The notes under the pieces: generated by a model
What the model saw: the letters and a program-made list of their open reading frames with translations, nothing else
Database searches by the model: none
What the model was told of the DNA's origin: nothing
Shown: positions 20,033 to 30,184 of the stretch, in pieces
How the letters are laid out: each line of letters begins with the position of its first letter
Numbering within the stretch: the first letter of the stretch is position 1
Translations under genes and position numbers: made by a program
DNA from: Perkinsus olseni
Lineage: Eukaryota > Perkinsozoa > Perkinsida > Perkinsidae
Assembly: GCA_013115135.1 (NCBI GenBank)
Contig: JABANP010000502.1
Location: 1-38,420, forward strand
Length of the DNA: 38,420 nucleotides
Direction: 5' to 3'

Positions 20033-21738
20033 TGGCTTCCTCCGATTCGAGGCCCCGCACAACGCCAATGCTGTCTCGGATGGCGTTATTGGCGTGTTCG
20101 TGTACAGGTCGAGCTACGAGGTTGAGGTGGAGTTGAAGAAGGATCTCATCGCCGAGCAGTTGAAACGCCAGAGGCTGGGCAAGAACCATGCCGTGTATGA
20201 AATTCTCACAGGTAAGCTGCCTGCCATACGGGGACGTCGGTTGGAATTTCGTGGCGCGCGGTCATGCTGTAGATTTTATATACTGCGTGCGTGATTTGGC
20301 GTGGATGTTCGGCGATGCATATACAGCGAGTGGCGGTCAGCAGCAGTGGAACAAGAGTGGCCAGCGGAAGAGGTGAGTGCGCTGGCCTTTATGGCAACCG
20401 CATACCAACTTTTTCCCAACTCTCAGGAACCGCGGTGACGTGAACTCGAACGACATAGATTTCACGATGTGGTTGGAGCCTGAGGAAGTAGTGAGGGTGC
20501 TCTATAGACCTTTCCCGAGTTCCAAGAGTCCTCCAAGGATTTGGCTCAACGTCTTAAGATGAGAGCCCTGCTCTTGAAACTCAGGAGACGCAGCGGTCTA
20601 TTGAACACCTGGATTGCAGCTCAGGTAGCTCGTTCCGTCAGTAGCTTCATCGTCGTCAGGTACAGCTGCGGTACCTCAAGCGGGTCGCTCCAGTGTTCCC
20701 GATAATCGGCGATTACTGTTTTACCATTGCCGAGGAAATCCGCTCACCAAAGGCAGCGTCCGCCAAGGAGCCTTCACCGTCTCAGCCTCCCAGTAAGCCC
20801 CCACGCTGGTCCCCGGTGTGGAAAGATCGTCCCGTTCAATTGACAGGTGACGAGGAACAGCCGAAAACTGATGAGCTCCCAGCGACAGCGGAAAAGGAAG
20901 AGAATGCTCCGGGTGAGTCGGTCTCGCCTCCCTAGTCCACCAGTTTGCTGTTGTAGGCGTCAGGGTGTCACACGGTGGGCCACTCCCGGGTGATTGAGTG
21001 TAGGGTCTCGTGGCCCGGCTATTCGGGCTGGGTTTCATGTTCTACCTTTTCAGTAGCGCCTCCAGAGCCGGCCAAGGACGTTAACATGGTGGTCGCGGAT
21101 GAACCTTTGGCGATGCCTGATGACCTGGAAGGAGCGCTGACGATGGATGGGATTGAGGCAGAGGATGCAGCGACGGGGGCGGATGAGACGCACCACCATC
21201 CGAGTAGGGAATGATAAGTGCCATCGGCCGAGCAGGGTTGAGCTTGTCTAGGCCCCTCTTGGCGAGACGCCTGAGCACTCACCAGTCCCCGCAGCGACAG
21301 CAACAGTTGGCAATGCCAGCAGTGCGACGGAGGTTCAGGGTGATGCAGGTGGGAATGGACGAGTCTCAGACGGTGGAGTGCTCTGTAGCGCCAGCTGCTG
21401 TCGTCTCAGTTCCCGTGCAGCCCAACGGTCTCACCGATACGCCGCCTAAGGCCCCGCTTCCCGTGCCTAGCTCTGAGCAGAAGCCTGATGGTCCAAAGGA
21501 GAATGAGGGTGAGAAATGCCATGACCGCGGATTGAACCCTGGACCTCATGTTGCTTCTTCAGATGCTGGATCCTCCTCCTCCAGCTCGAGTGGCTCGGAC
21601 AGCGACTCGGACTCTGATGAATCAGGGTCGGACTCTGACAGCGAATCATCCTCGAGCGGCTCAGACTCCGACAGCAGTAGCGGCAGTAGCAGCAGCGATG
21701 GCGAGAGTGCTGCCGGCGGAGACGAGGCTGCTACGTGA
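20033..21738 (+). CDS. Unrecognised protein of at least nine exons with Ser/Asp/Glu-rich tail
   Basis: Exons that agree in frame and phase at every junction: about 20033-20211, 20273-20372, 20427-20490, 20520-20624, 20660-20912, 21054-21203, 21295-21348, 21389-21508, 21563-21738. Introns are 61, 54, 29, 35, 141, 91, 40 and 54 nt, all GT-AG. The N-terminal half is folded-looking and basic (KKDLIAEQLKRQRLGKNHAV, YCVRDLAWMFGDAY, LLLKLRRRSGLLNTWIAAQ, VAPVFPIIGDYCFTIAEEI). The middle is proline- and acid-rich, and the last exon is a long run of Ser, Asp and Glu. Such tails are common in nuclear and RNA-associated proteins, so a nuclear role is a guess. The 5' end is unresolved: the first exon may begin at an acceptor near 20111 or continue upstream. 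I do not recognise the family. Confidence 0.65.
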
Positions 21739-21929
21739 TGACGATCTTGCAGTATCATTGTTCCTATCACTGACCTTGCTTGTATCATAATCGTATCTTG
21801 AGGTTCATTCCAGTCTTGTGTAGCTGTCACCTGAGAGTGGGCCTCGAGGAAGCGAGTTTGTCACCTCGTAGCCCTTGGTCGGCTCGAAAGGACATCCACG
21901 CCTCTTCAAGAAGGACTCTAGTGGTTCTC

Positions 21930-22950
21930 ATGAGGTCCTTTCCAATAATCGTGCACCTGCTGCTTCTAGTAGCATCATCATCAGCTCGGCCGGGGTATCC
22001 GCCAGTATACATCATCCGCCACGGCGAAAAGCCGGCTGTGAATGATCATCAACCTTCACTCGAGCTCTCACTCAGGTGCGACTCGACGCATCTTGCTTTT
22101 CTTTGTCTGACTGTTGTTGCCTCGGTGTTATACTGTAAGGTGTAGTGGAGCGAGAAGTGAGACGGCCGGCTGCCGATTGGAACTGATTGTTGTTATCCAG
22201 GGGCGAGATCAGGGCTGCTGTCCTGTCTGCGGCATTCTTCCCGCAGCACAACCCGTCCAAATATCGCCCTATAGGTAGGCGTCGCCTTCTCCGTGTCGAG
22301 CACTAAGAACGGCTCAGCAAACCGCAGGGTCTGGGTGATGCTGTTGATAGGATGGGTGCCTCGGTCCGACTTCTCCTGGCTGAAAGTTTGCTGATTTCTA
22401 CAGTGTCCAAGGGACTGCCTTCTCAGACGTCGTGGTCACTCAGCAGCCCTCTGAGGATTTCCCCATCAGACGTGAGCTACACACAGCGCAGGCCATCATC
22501 AGCCACGCCTCCGCTCCGCTGAGACAGTTCAAGTTCGGCCCTCGACTCTTGCCCTTTCTCCTCACCCGTGGCCCAGGCACACTGAGGAAGCCTCCTTAGT
22601 CGAGTACCTCAAGGGCCGTGCCCTCGCTGGCGACGTCTCTCTCTTGGTGTGGGAACATTATCGAATACCAGCCGTTGCCCTCACCCTCATCTCTCGATTC
22701 AACCGTTCTCATGAGGATGCTCGGCATCCAGTGTGGGCTGATGATCGCTATGATATCCTTTGGCAGCTCAACCTCGATGATGGTACAATCCAGCAGCACT
22801 GCATGGTACGCCTACCGCTCTTTGTCCAGCAGTACACAGCATCGCCTTCAGGAGCTCCTCTACGGTGATCTAGAGTGCTCGCCCTTCACGATATTCCCGC
22901 CAAGCGAGTACTTCCGACGTGCCAGTCTAGCAGAATCATTGCTTTCATGA
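21930..22950 (+). CDS. Secreted histidine phosphatase (phosphoglycerate-mutase-like), split gene
   Basis: Exon 1 (21930-22075) starts with a signal peptide (MRSFPIIVHLLLLVASSSA) and carries VYIIRHGEKP, the RHG phospho-acceptor motif of the histidine phosphatase superfamily. Exon 2 (22201-22274) gives LSLRGEIRAAVLSAAFF, matching the family's L-x-x-x-G-x-x-R-A-x-x-L helix. Exon 3 (about 22387-22532) has GTAFSDVVV. Exon 4 (22577-22805) has LLVWEHYRIPAVALTL, whose WEH supplies the second catalytic His, then DDRYDILWQL. Exon 5 (22840-22950) ends with QELLYGDLE. The intron at 22533-22576 (44 nt) has a strong pyrimidine tract. The exon 2/3 junction is not settled by phase, and the last intron (34 nt) is a choice; without it the protein would end at 22868. 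Expected reaction: hydrolysis of a phosphate ester in the secretory pathway; substrate unknown. Confidence 0.75.
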
Positions 22951-24540
22951 CTCGGCAATTTCTTCAAAGTGTTAACCTGTGTTGTCTACATTCTGGGTGT
23001 GAGCTTGGTCTTCCTTCATTTCATAGGACACTATTCGTCCACGATGAATCGGCTTTCTTCAAGATCTATTCATCCCCGGGGTTATGCCCTATTACGCGTT
23101 ATCTGTCTCTCCTGTACTTTGCTATTTTTCCTTCTTTGGCACTACGCCGAGAGCCCGTTGTGGCAGCCTGCACGGCCGAGGGTTCGAAAGAAGGCGGAAG
23201 TCGGTTCTGTGACCGAGTTGCCGGGAGACAGCCGCTTGGTGCGCTTCGTGGAGTCGTTGAGTGGGAAGCCAGAAAAGATGGACAAGCGCAGTTTCGCCAG
23301 TGCTCAATCAGCAGAAGTAAAAACACAAATTGAAAAGTTGGCGAAGGAGCGGTATGACAAGCACTCAAGGACATTCGATAGGCTGCACCAATCATCACAA
23401 GAAGGCAGTCAATCCGTGGTTCTTTGCATGGGCGTTCGAGACGATGATCGCCTCCAAGCTCACTGGCGAGGGTGGCTCAACCGAATGGCGGCCGCTGGGG
23501 GTGTCTTCATCTTCGGCCCGAAGAACCACTTCGACACCCGTCCTCAGTACCTACCTGCCGAGGTCGTCTTCGCCGTCTCGTCTATCTTCTTCGACAGCAC
23601 ACCTCCGAGAGGGGCAAGCCTGTGGAACATCGCCACCATAGCCCATTTCCTTGACTGCATTGGACACTTCCCCAACGCCTCCTTCTGGGCAGTCGCCGAT
23701 GACGACATCTGGGTCAACGTTGAGAATCTCAAGGCTTTCGTCGAAGAGCTAGACCCCAATGAGATCAGCACTTTCGGGACGACCGCTGGTGATGCCCTCA
23801 ATGTATGGGGTGGAGTGGTAGGATACTCTCGAGGCTTCGTCAAGTGGCTGGTGTCCTCCTCGAAGCGCTTCCGAAGCTGCAGTGATTCGACGTACGAGTA
23901 CAACAAACGGAAGGCTGCACGACCGTTGAAGAACTACTACTTGCGTTTTGGAATTCCTGTGGCTCCCTACCATCAGGATTGCTACTTGTCGTATTGTTCT
24001 ATCAAAATGGCGAGTGCGAAGGTTTACAGAAGTGACTTGTTCTACTACGACAACCCGGTAAACGCGACCCTCCTGGACTACAGTCCGGCCCTGTTGGAGC
24101 CCTACTTGGGTCGTGCTATATCTATACATCACTTGAAGGCGAATGATATAGACTATTTGTTATACCATGCTCCGGGTAGGTGAACGTATCCGAGGTTGAA
24201 GTGTCGAGTTGCCAGTTGGGATGCGGCACGCCGATGGACCCAACGCGAAGCCTGAGCAGTGTATCGAATGGCCTCCAATGCGGCGATGGCATGATGCCGC
24301 CAAGAGAAGCGACGCAGCGCAGCGAACCGCCGTCTAGTTCGGCCTGAGCGAGTACTGTGAACAGCACGATGTTCCTGCCAGGGTTTCGGCATCTATCGCC
24401 ACGATGTCCCCTCTTCACCAGCTCCCCGGAAGGAATACGGCCGGCGAACTTGTTGGGGCGAAACTCAGAGTTGGTTCTGAACCAATGGTTCAGCTCATAC
24501 TCCACTGCACGAGATTCCCAATCGCCTTGCTCATCGTAGT
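22101..24540 (+). repeat. Segmental duplication, copy A
   Basis: This block, from the first intron of the phosphatase gene through the glycosyltransferase and about 350 bp beyond, is repeated in the same orientation at 29227-32180. Exons are highly similar while introns and the 3' flank carry many length changes. The right border is gradual; shared text such as ggcatctatcgccacg occurs at about 24388 and 32077. Confidence 0.85.
23044..24183 (+). CDS. Type II membrane glycosyltransferase, Fringe/GT31-like, copy A
   Basis: A 379-residue protein: short basic N-terminus, one signal anchor (about 16-34, LRVICLSCTLLFFLLWHY), a charged stem to about 120, then a luminal catalytic domain. VADDDIWVNVENL (DDD at 219-221) is the metal- and nucleotide-sugar-binding DxD motif. 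WGGVVGYSRGF (255-265), HQD (310-312) and ISIHH (359-363) sit where Fringe/C1GALT-type GT31 enzymes have their GG-x-G, PDD and terminal His motifs. One N-glycosylation site is NAS at 211, another NAT at 340. It should act in the Golgi, transferring a sugar to glycoprotein or glycolipid; donor and acceptor are not predictable. The frame is open 25 codons upstream, but only from a GTG, so the ATG at 23044 is chosen. It starts 94 bp after the phosphatase stop. Confidence 0.8.
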   Translation: MNRLSSRSIHPRGYALLRVICLSCTLLFFLLWHYAESPLWQPARPRVRKKAEVGSVTELPGDSRLVRFVESLSGKPEKMDKRSFASAQSAEVKTQIEKLAKERYDKHSRTFDRLHQSSQEGSQSVVLCMGVRDDDRLQAHWRGWLNRMAAAGGVFIFGPKNHFDTRPQYLPAEVVFAVSSIFFDSTPPRGASLWNIATIAHFLDCIGHFPNASFWAVADDDIWVNVENLKAFVEELDPNEISTFGTTAGDALNVWGGVVGYSRGFVKWLVSSSKRFRSCSDSTYEYNKRKAARPLKNYYLRFGIPVAPYHQDCYLSYCSIKMASAKVYRSDLFYYDNPVNATLLDYSPALLEPYLGRAISIHHLKANDIDYLLYHAPGR

Positions 24541-24772
24541 CGCAACTTGTGAGTGCTCAGTCGTCTCAGGACCTGGTCCCGCAGCGTGAGAGTCCTGAAG
24601 TTCAGGACCTGAACCACTCCCATCGTGAGATGAAGCTGCGCATGCGTGCAAGACCAGCTTGAGCCGCGTGTGTGAGTTTATAGTCCAGCGCCGGATCCGG
24701 CTTAAACTCTTGCCGATGTGCTCAGTTGGAGACTTGAGACTTAGAGAGACTCAGTTGGAGGGTGAGCCGCGT
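24541..24772. other. Intergenic with palindrome chain
   Basis: No gene. Contains the palindrome pair at 24592-24614 and a GCCGGA/TCCGGC palindrome near 24690-24701. Confidence 0.4.
24592..24614. repeat. Overlapping palindrome pair
   Basis: GTCCTGAA-g-TTCAGGAC (24592-24608) overlaps GTTCAGG-a-CCTGAAC (24600-24614). Confidence 0.9.
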
Positions 24773-25069
24773 TCACACGTTGCTTTGCAGTAGATGCCTT
24801 CTGAGCTTTGAGACGCGGACATGCCCCTTCTCCGAGAAGATCATGATGATCTGATCGTCCACAACCACAACATGGTAGCGAGCGCGAATCGAGTGCTGCC
24901 TGAGGAACCCTTGGAAGACGGCACACCGTGTGCCAAAAATGGAAAGTGCCCTAAGAAAAACGCTCATTTTAGGTCTATATGAGTACAGTCGATCCACGAA
25001 GTTCCAGAGCCATATTCGCATTCGTTGGCTCACACTTTTGCCGGACAGTTTTACACGTGTTTTCGACAT
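24773..25069 (-). CDS. Possible small basic protein, unrecognised
   Basis: A 98-codon minus-strand frame from ATG to stop. It begins MSKTRVKLSGKSVSQRMRIW and contains YHVVVVDDQIIMIFSEKGHV near the end. Composition is basic with alternating hydrophobic strands, which looks protein-like. However, the plus strand of the same stretch also has an open frame of plausible composition (LREDHDDLIVHNHNMVASAN), so strand is not certain. No homologue comes to mind, no signal peptide is evident, and no neighbour suggests a role. Confidence 0.3.
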   Translation of the reverse strand: MSKTRVKLSGKSVSQRMRIWLWNFVDRLYSYRPKMSVFLRALSIFGTRCAVFQGFLRQHSIRARYHVVVVDDQIIMIFSEKGHVRVSKLRRHLLQSNV

Positions 25070-25240
25070 TCCCGTTCGTTTTGCATAGAGGAAAATGATA
25101 TAATGAAATTCGTAGCCCCACGTTGTAGACCGCCTACTTTTTTAACACGTAAGTTGATGTCGAGAATGAGTGGGATCCCGATGGTGTTCTCAGTTCTGCC
25201 CGACTCGATTTGACCTAACATGCACTGCCAATTTTTAAAA

Positions 25241-25330
25241 AGGCTGCCTGTGGGGATCGAACCGACAGCCTTGGCGGGATTCGTGGTTACAACTAGTGAC
25301 TATTACGACTCGTGAGGCCAGTAGTACGTG
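25241..25330 (-). other. tRNA-like 3' end (orphan T arm) with T-run
   Basis: On the minus strand, GGTTCGATCCCCACAGGC followed by AGCC and TTTTT resembles a tRNA T arm, 3' acceptor strand and pol III terminator. The T stem has one mismatch, and I found no matching 5' acceptor strand within 90 bp, so a functional tRNA is unlikely. The same 3' sequence type recurs at 34251-34272. It is probably a tRNA-derived fragment. Confidence 0.3.
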
Positions 25331-25331
25331 A

Positions 25332-25346
25332 TCCAGTAATACTGGA
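25332..25346. repeat. Short single-base-centre palindrome
   Basis: TCCAGTA-a-TACTGGA, arms of 7 around one base. Confidence 0.8.
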
Positions 25347-25837
25347 CCGGTATATAGTCCTAAGTATTAACGCGGTCATAGCGGTGTGGGCCAGAAGGCC
25401 AGTAGTCAAGGGTCCAATATACAGCGCTCAGTATCAGCCGAAACGGCCGACGCAGTCATGTTACTTGCAGACAAAAGGCATTTACTTGTAGACATTTACT
25501 TACACTCAGCAGAGAAAAAGAAAGAACGTAAGAAAGATGCGCACGCAGCAATCAGGTTGCATACGTTGGGACCGAAAGCCGCACACGTTGTGACCGGTCA
25601 GCCAAGTTGGCTGAGCCAACTCCCGAGTCCTCGTTCGCCCTACGAGACGAGACATGGTGTTCTGCCTCTAAGTCCCGTCTCCTCTTCACCGGCATTCTTT
25701 GCTCTGTCTCTCCGTTCGACTAGGGGCCCCGAAAATTCCCGATTAAAGGCTCCAAAGCTGCATTGGCGTTTATCAGGTTATTGCGTCTTCAAATGGGCAG
25801 CACCTCTTCCGAACCTCTTCGCATCCCGGCGATGGAT

Positions 25838-26820
25838 GAACCCTCTCGAGAATCCCAGAGCATCCGCACATTGGAGCGATCAGAACCTTGTTCAATCAGG
25901 GAGGTCTCGCGGCCTCTTGCGACAGTGTCAATTTCAAATGGGTTGACGGTGATTGGAGGCATAATCTTGCGAAGGATGGTATTAGAATAATTGGCATGGT
26001 CGCTCCTGGAGGAACTGATGAGCTACGCTTGCTCATGAGATACCACAAGGAACACAACGTGGGAATTGTGCTGATAAACTCAGACAGGGTTATGATTGAT
26101 TCGACTAAACTGGTCGCTGGTCAGATGACAGTGGCATGTAGCATTGCTATGGTGGCGCACTATGTCAGATTATGCCGAGATAAACTTGGGAGGCAAATAG
26201 TACGAGTGGGAAGTGTAACGCCTCAGTCTGCTATCTATGATGGTCTAACATCTTTCGGAGTTCAGAGATGCTCTTTGAACTCTGATGACCCACTTGCTAT
26301 CAACTTCCTTCAAGCTGGCGGTGATAGTCGTGGTCTTCAGTGCACCCCTTCAAACCCTAATTCTGGTATATTCTGACGCTTCTGTGATCGGAATTGCCAT
26401 CCGTTCATTACTTCTGACGCGAATGAGCTACTGGGTGTTGTCATAGAGATGTATTATGAAGTGGGAAAACCAACTCCAGAGTCTCTGATGAGGGAGAGTA
26501 ACCACGTGGGTGACGGTCAGGTATGTGCAAACGGCAAGTGAGTCCATGCATAAGTTTTACTCACTGATACGGTGATTGGCGCTCATCAGGCGGCGTGACA
26601 CCAGCATTTCTCCAAGCCCATCGTCCTTGAAAAGTTGAGATTGATCATCTTTCAACCTTCGCAAGTCAACGAACGGGGCGGCAATCGAAGTAAGATGGTT
26701 GTTCAGCTTCCTGCGGCGAATTCCGTTCTCAGCTCCTCTCAAGTCAGTTGGAGTCTCTACGCTCATTGCTCCGCATTGATACTCCTTATTTGTTATTTAA
26801 GTTTTGTTTTGAGTTGTTAG
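25838..26820 (+). CDS. Unrecognised split gene with hydrophobic C-terminus and an internal TGA
   Basis: The frame from about 25838 to 26373 reads FKWVDGDWRHNLAKDGIRII, APGGTDELRLLMRYHKEHN and VGIVLINSDRVMIDSTKLVA. After an in-frame TGA at 26374-26376 it continues in the same frame with RFCDRNCHPFITSDANELLG to a good donor (GGTCAG/GTATGTG at 26520). After an 84-nt intron the next exon (26605-26820) gives HFSKPIVLEKLRLIIF and ends in a hydrophobic tail (LYAHCSALILLICYLSFVLS) preceded by small residues (AANSVLSSS), resembling a GPI-anchor signal or tail anchor. Either the TGA is spliced out, or it is read through, or the gene is broken. The 5' end was not found; a possible start is the ATG at 25794 in another frame. 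Function unknown. Confidence 0.4.
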
Positions 26821-26828
26821 TAACAACT
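26812..26828. repeat. Single-base-centre palindrome at gene end
   Basis: AGTTGTTA-g-TAACAACT, overlapping the stop codon of the preceding gene model. Confidence 0.85.
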
Positions 26829-26943
26829 TGTAACTGACGCTATAGTGATGCGTGCGTGAACGCAACGCGTTGTATGCATGTGGGAACGTTGCGTCATACT
26901 GTTATACATACTGCAAAATTAGCAGTGCAAATAGCTGGTTAAC

Positions 26944-28371
26944 ATGTCCACCTCTTCAAGCGACGCTGCTATACCGTTCGTTTACATGGACTGGGTCATA
27001 TCTTATTGGGCATCGGCATTTAGATCACGGACAGACAGAGGTTAGAGCGTTCTTCAGAATACACCCAATCGCTGCCTTGCGAATGTATACTGTACTGCTA
27101 CTCGTAATTGGTCTTCGAATACCTCAGATTTTCCTGTCCGTCGGTTCACTAAAGAAGGACTCGACATCTTCATGCTGGACGCCGGTAAAGAAAGAAGTGG
27201 CATGTTGCGAAGCTTTCTCAAAGGCGCACTTATGCTGTCATATGCTTGCTTCAACTATGCCTCGGCTCTCGTCTTGGGGTTCAATCTCACAGTGCATTTG
27301 AGTAGCAAGGTAGGGTATAGCGATGTTGTACAAATAGCGGCATTATGATGGTTGTAATATTACCTCGATTTAATGTAGATACCTCTCCTCCTATCCATCA
27401 TGATGGTCACCGCTAAGGCCAAAGCTGGGGAGACAAGAAGAGCCCACTTAGGGAATGTTTGCCATGCCTCATTCGCTGAAAGCCACTCTATCGACGAGCT
27501 AGCTGTCGAGCCCGGCACCGTAGACCTCGAGGCTCCTGCTAATTATACAGCAGGATATAGTTTCTGTGAGAATGGTAGGATCGTCAGTGATGTACGCATT
27601 CACTGACTGCAACGTATTTTTCAGGTACGGCCGCACTGAGATCCGCGAAACTCTGGTGGATCTGGGAAGGATTTCGGACCATTGACTTTGCGACTTTTTA
27701 CATCGTAGCGATCCATCAAGCGACTAAGAAAACCTCTGATGTTACTATCCTCGGTCGAAGAAATGTGATAACGATGTGCTTGATATTTATAGCAAGTCTC
27801 GGCGATGTAGGAGATCTCACGTTCTTTCGCTGTGCAGCAGCGGAACTTCGGCTGCTACAGTGGCCGGATTTCACTACTTGTATTTGTTTCAAGGCCCTTC
27901 TGCTGCATTTCACGCGGTTACCAGAAACTACGGTACCATAACTCTGTTTCTGTTCGTTATACTATTGGACTGTTGCCTCTACCGTTGGGAGACAGCTTCA
28001 ATACAGGTAACCGTCCATATTGGAATTCAGAACAGGAAGAGCATCCGATTCATCCGAGTCGTTCTCAGACCGCAGTGAACGACTGTCGCCTAACGGAAAG
28101 TATCGAAAACCAGGCATCTCTCCCGATGAATGTTCGCATGACTTCCGACTTGGAAACACAATTTGGGAGTGTAGGTGGACGAACTAGAGCCTCCGTAGAA
28201 ACTTTTGCCTTAGATGGATGCTTGTTTCGCCAAGATGTAACCACGACTTTCGGAGATTGCGTTGGACTCTGTGGATCCTTTACTGTCGCGCCCCACACTA
28301 CTTGCGATCCTCTGTGTAATTTAATACGAGACACCTCCCAGGTCATCATGTCGGTCTTCCCGATCAGGTAA
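26944..28371 (+). CDS. Polytopic membrane protein, at least five exons, unrecognised
   Basis: Phase-consistent exons: 27058-27309, 27379-27574, 27625-27795 and 27861 onward, with introns of 69, 50 and 65 nt. A probable first exon starts at ATG 26944 (MSTSSSDAAIPFVYMDW). Hydrophobic segments appear in order: GALMLSYACFNYASALVLGF, IPLLLSIMMV, the WWIWEGFRTIDFATFYIVAI stretch, VITMCLIFIAMAGFHYLYLF (formed across a splice junction) and YGTITLFLFVILLDCCLYRW. That makes about five membrane spans. A probable luminal N-glycosylation site is NYT before the third span. After the last span a frame change, bridged by a 35-nt GT-AG segment, leads to a polar tail (MTSDLETQFGSVGG) and a stop at 28371; without it the protein ends at 28078. 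No known transporter or receptor signature was seen. It lies between the two phosphatase-glycosyltransferase units. Confidence 0.55.
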
Positions 28372-29226
28372 TGATCAGGGCTTCCGGCTCTGGTGTTACG
28401 ACTGCATGGATGACGGTCTACGAACGATTCCTGTAGTGTCACAAGGAAACATGCTGTTCCCAACAGCACCCCATATTCGGTTCACGCTGCGGTGGACTTC
28501 CATAACGAATCGTTATTAACGATTCATACCATGATATTGTCAACTTCCCGCCCATCGCTTGCTTCGCGTTCTGCCCGTTAGTAGTAGTCGCCGACTATTA
28601 GTCGGCTAGAGTCCAACAAAAAATTGGCGAATCTTCTATCAATATCGAAGATCGAATTTCGATCTTCCCCGCGTGGCCATCACGCATCGGCACGATGGTT
28701 CATTTGATGAACTTCATCTTGCCGTGTTATGGTAGTTATCCACAACGGATAACATCCGTATGGATGAGCCATACCAGAACTAGCGGCCTCACCGCTCACG
28801 GCGCAACCATCGGATAACACGTCGAGACCGCTCACTGGTGGCAGCGGTGATTCTCTGCCAGGCAGAGACGAAGGCCTACAGCAGTGCTGACTTAGCACTG
28901 CTCAGCAATCTAAGAGACCAATAAGGAAAAGAGGGTGTGCCCCTAGGTGACCTCAACCCGCCCAATGAAAACACTACGGGCGCCGCCATTTCTAATCGAG
29001 CCAGGGTCCGAGCTTCAAAGGATTTAACTCAAATTGATGTGCCCTAAACGTTCGCGCAGGAGAAATGATTGTCCAGTAGGGGCGCTCCCTCCTTTGTTAC
29101 TCAGACTTCTCGGACTCCTTGGCCAGGAGTCCTTCCACCTCAGACTCCAACGGAGGCTGAGCAATGGAGTCACTCCATCCGCCCGAAGAGAATTTCTAAT
29201 AGACCTTCCGGCCTTGTATTGTCTTC
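28372..29226. other. Palindrome-rich spacer, no supported gene
   Basis: No coding frame is convincing. The stretch carries the second dense palindrome cluster of the window (28502-28868) plus GGACTCCT/AGGAGTCC around 29108-29130 and ATGGAGT-c-ACTCCAT at 29164-29178. It ends where the second phosphatase copy begins, and no replacement first exon with an RHG motif was found in it. Confidence 0.45.
28502..28868. repeat. Dense cluster of single-base-centre palindromes
   Basis: ATAACGA-a-TCGTTAT (28502-28516) overlaps GAATCGTTA-t-TAACGATTC (28507-28525). TAGTCG-c-CGACTA (28585-28597) overlaps GCCGACTA-t-TAGTCGGC (28590-28606). GAAGATCGAA-t-TTCGATCTTC is at 28647-28667 and TCTCTGCC-a-GGCAGAGA at 28852-28868. 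Confidence 0.92.
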
Positions 29227-29326
29227 CTTTGTCTGACTGTTGTTGTCTCGGTGTTATACTGTAAGGTTTAGTGGAGCGAGAAGTGCGACGGTCAGCTGTC
29301 GATTGGAATTGATTGTTCTCATCCAG

Positions 29327-30091
29327 GGGCGAGATCAGGGCTGCAGCACTTTCTGGCGCATTCTTCCCGCAGCACAACCCGTCCAGGTATCGCCCAATAG
29401 GTAGGTAGGCGTCGGCTTCTCCGTGTCGAGCACTAAGAACGGCTCAACAGACCACGTGATGGGTGCTTTAGCGAGGTTACGGTGATGTTGATCTTGCATA
29501 CCTATCTTTAGGGGTCCGGTTTAGGAGTTTGCCGGTTTCTACGGTGCCCAAGGGACTGCCTTCTCAGACGTCGTGGTCGCCCAGCAGCCCTCTGAAGACT
29601 ACCCGATCAGACGAGAGCTACACACAGCACAGGCTATCATCCGCCACACCTTTGCTCCGCTAAGACAGTTCAAGTTCGGCCATCGACTCTTGCCCTTTCT
29701 CCTCACCCGTGGCACAGGCACACCGATGAATCCTCCTTAGTCGAGTACCTCCAGGACCGTGCCCTAGCTGGCGACGTCTCTCTACTGGTGTGGGAGCATT
29801 ATCGAATACCAGCGGTGGCCCTCACCCTCATCTCTCGATTCAATCGTTCGTATGAGGATGCTCGGCATCCAGTGTGGGCTGATGATCGCTATGATATCCT
29901 TTGGCAGCTCAACCTCGATGATGGTAAAATCCAGCAGCACTGCATGGTACGCCTCCCGCTTTTTGTCCAGCAGTACACAGCATCGCCTTCAGGAGCTCCT
30001 CTACGGTGATCTAGAGTGCTCGCCCTTCACGATATTCCCGCCAAGCGAGTACTTCCGACGTGCCAGTCTAGCAGAATCATTGCTTTCATGA
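29327..30091 (+). pseudogene. Histidine phosphatase copy B lacking exon 1
   Basis: Exons 2-5 of the phosphatase are present: RGEIRAAALSGAFFPQHNPS (29327-29400), EFAGFYGAQGTAFSDVVV, then TDESSLVEYL with LLVWEHYRIPAVALTL, and QELLYGDLE ending at 30091. The 44-nt intron is kept with the same splice sites. The first exon, with signal peptide and the RHGE catalytic motif, is absent because the duplication starts in intron 1. Changes relative to copy A are mostly conservative (TEEAS to TDESS, AAVL to AAAL), so the remaining exons do not look free of constraint. It could be a recent pseudogene, or it may use a different upstream exon that I did not find. Confidence 0.7.
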
Positions 30092-30184
30092 CTCGGCAAT
30101 TTCTTCAAAGTGTTAACCTGTGTTGTCTATATTCTGGGTGCGACTTCGGTCCTCCGTCATTTCATAGGACACTATTCGTCCACG

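Noticed and set aside
19896..20189. 97-codon minus-strand frame with a DDDIIIIIDY stretch
   Set aside because: It overlaps the plus-strand exon of the nine-exon gene, whose splice phases all agree. The Ile-rich run reflects a simple repeat.
21546..21830. 94-codon minus-strand frame rich in Ser, Glu and Leu
   Set aside because: It is the mirror of the Ser/Asp repeat tail of the plus-strand gene.
22969..23043. 25-codon upstream extension of the glycosyltransferases (also at 30110)
   Set aside because: It begins with GTG, not ATG, and would put 25 extra residues before a normal type II cytoplasmic tail. The ATG at 23044/30185 is better.
25386..25946. 186-codon plus-strand frame
   Set aside because: It starts with GTG, has low-complexity arginine/serine/proline content and no motif, and conflicts with the better-supported frame from 25838.
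26557..26766. 69-codon minus-strand frame
   Set aside because: The plus strand of the same stretch reads coherently as the last exon of the 25.8-26.8 kb gene, with a hydrophobic C-terminus.
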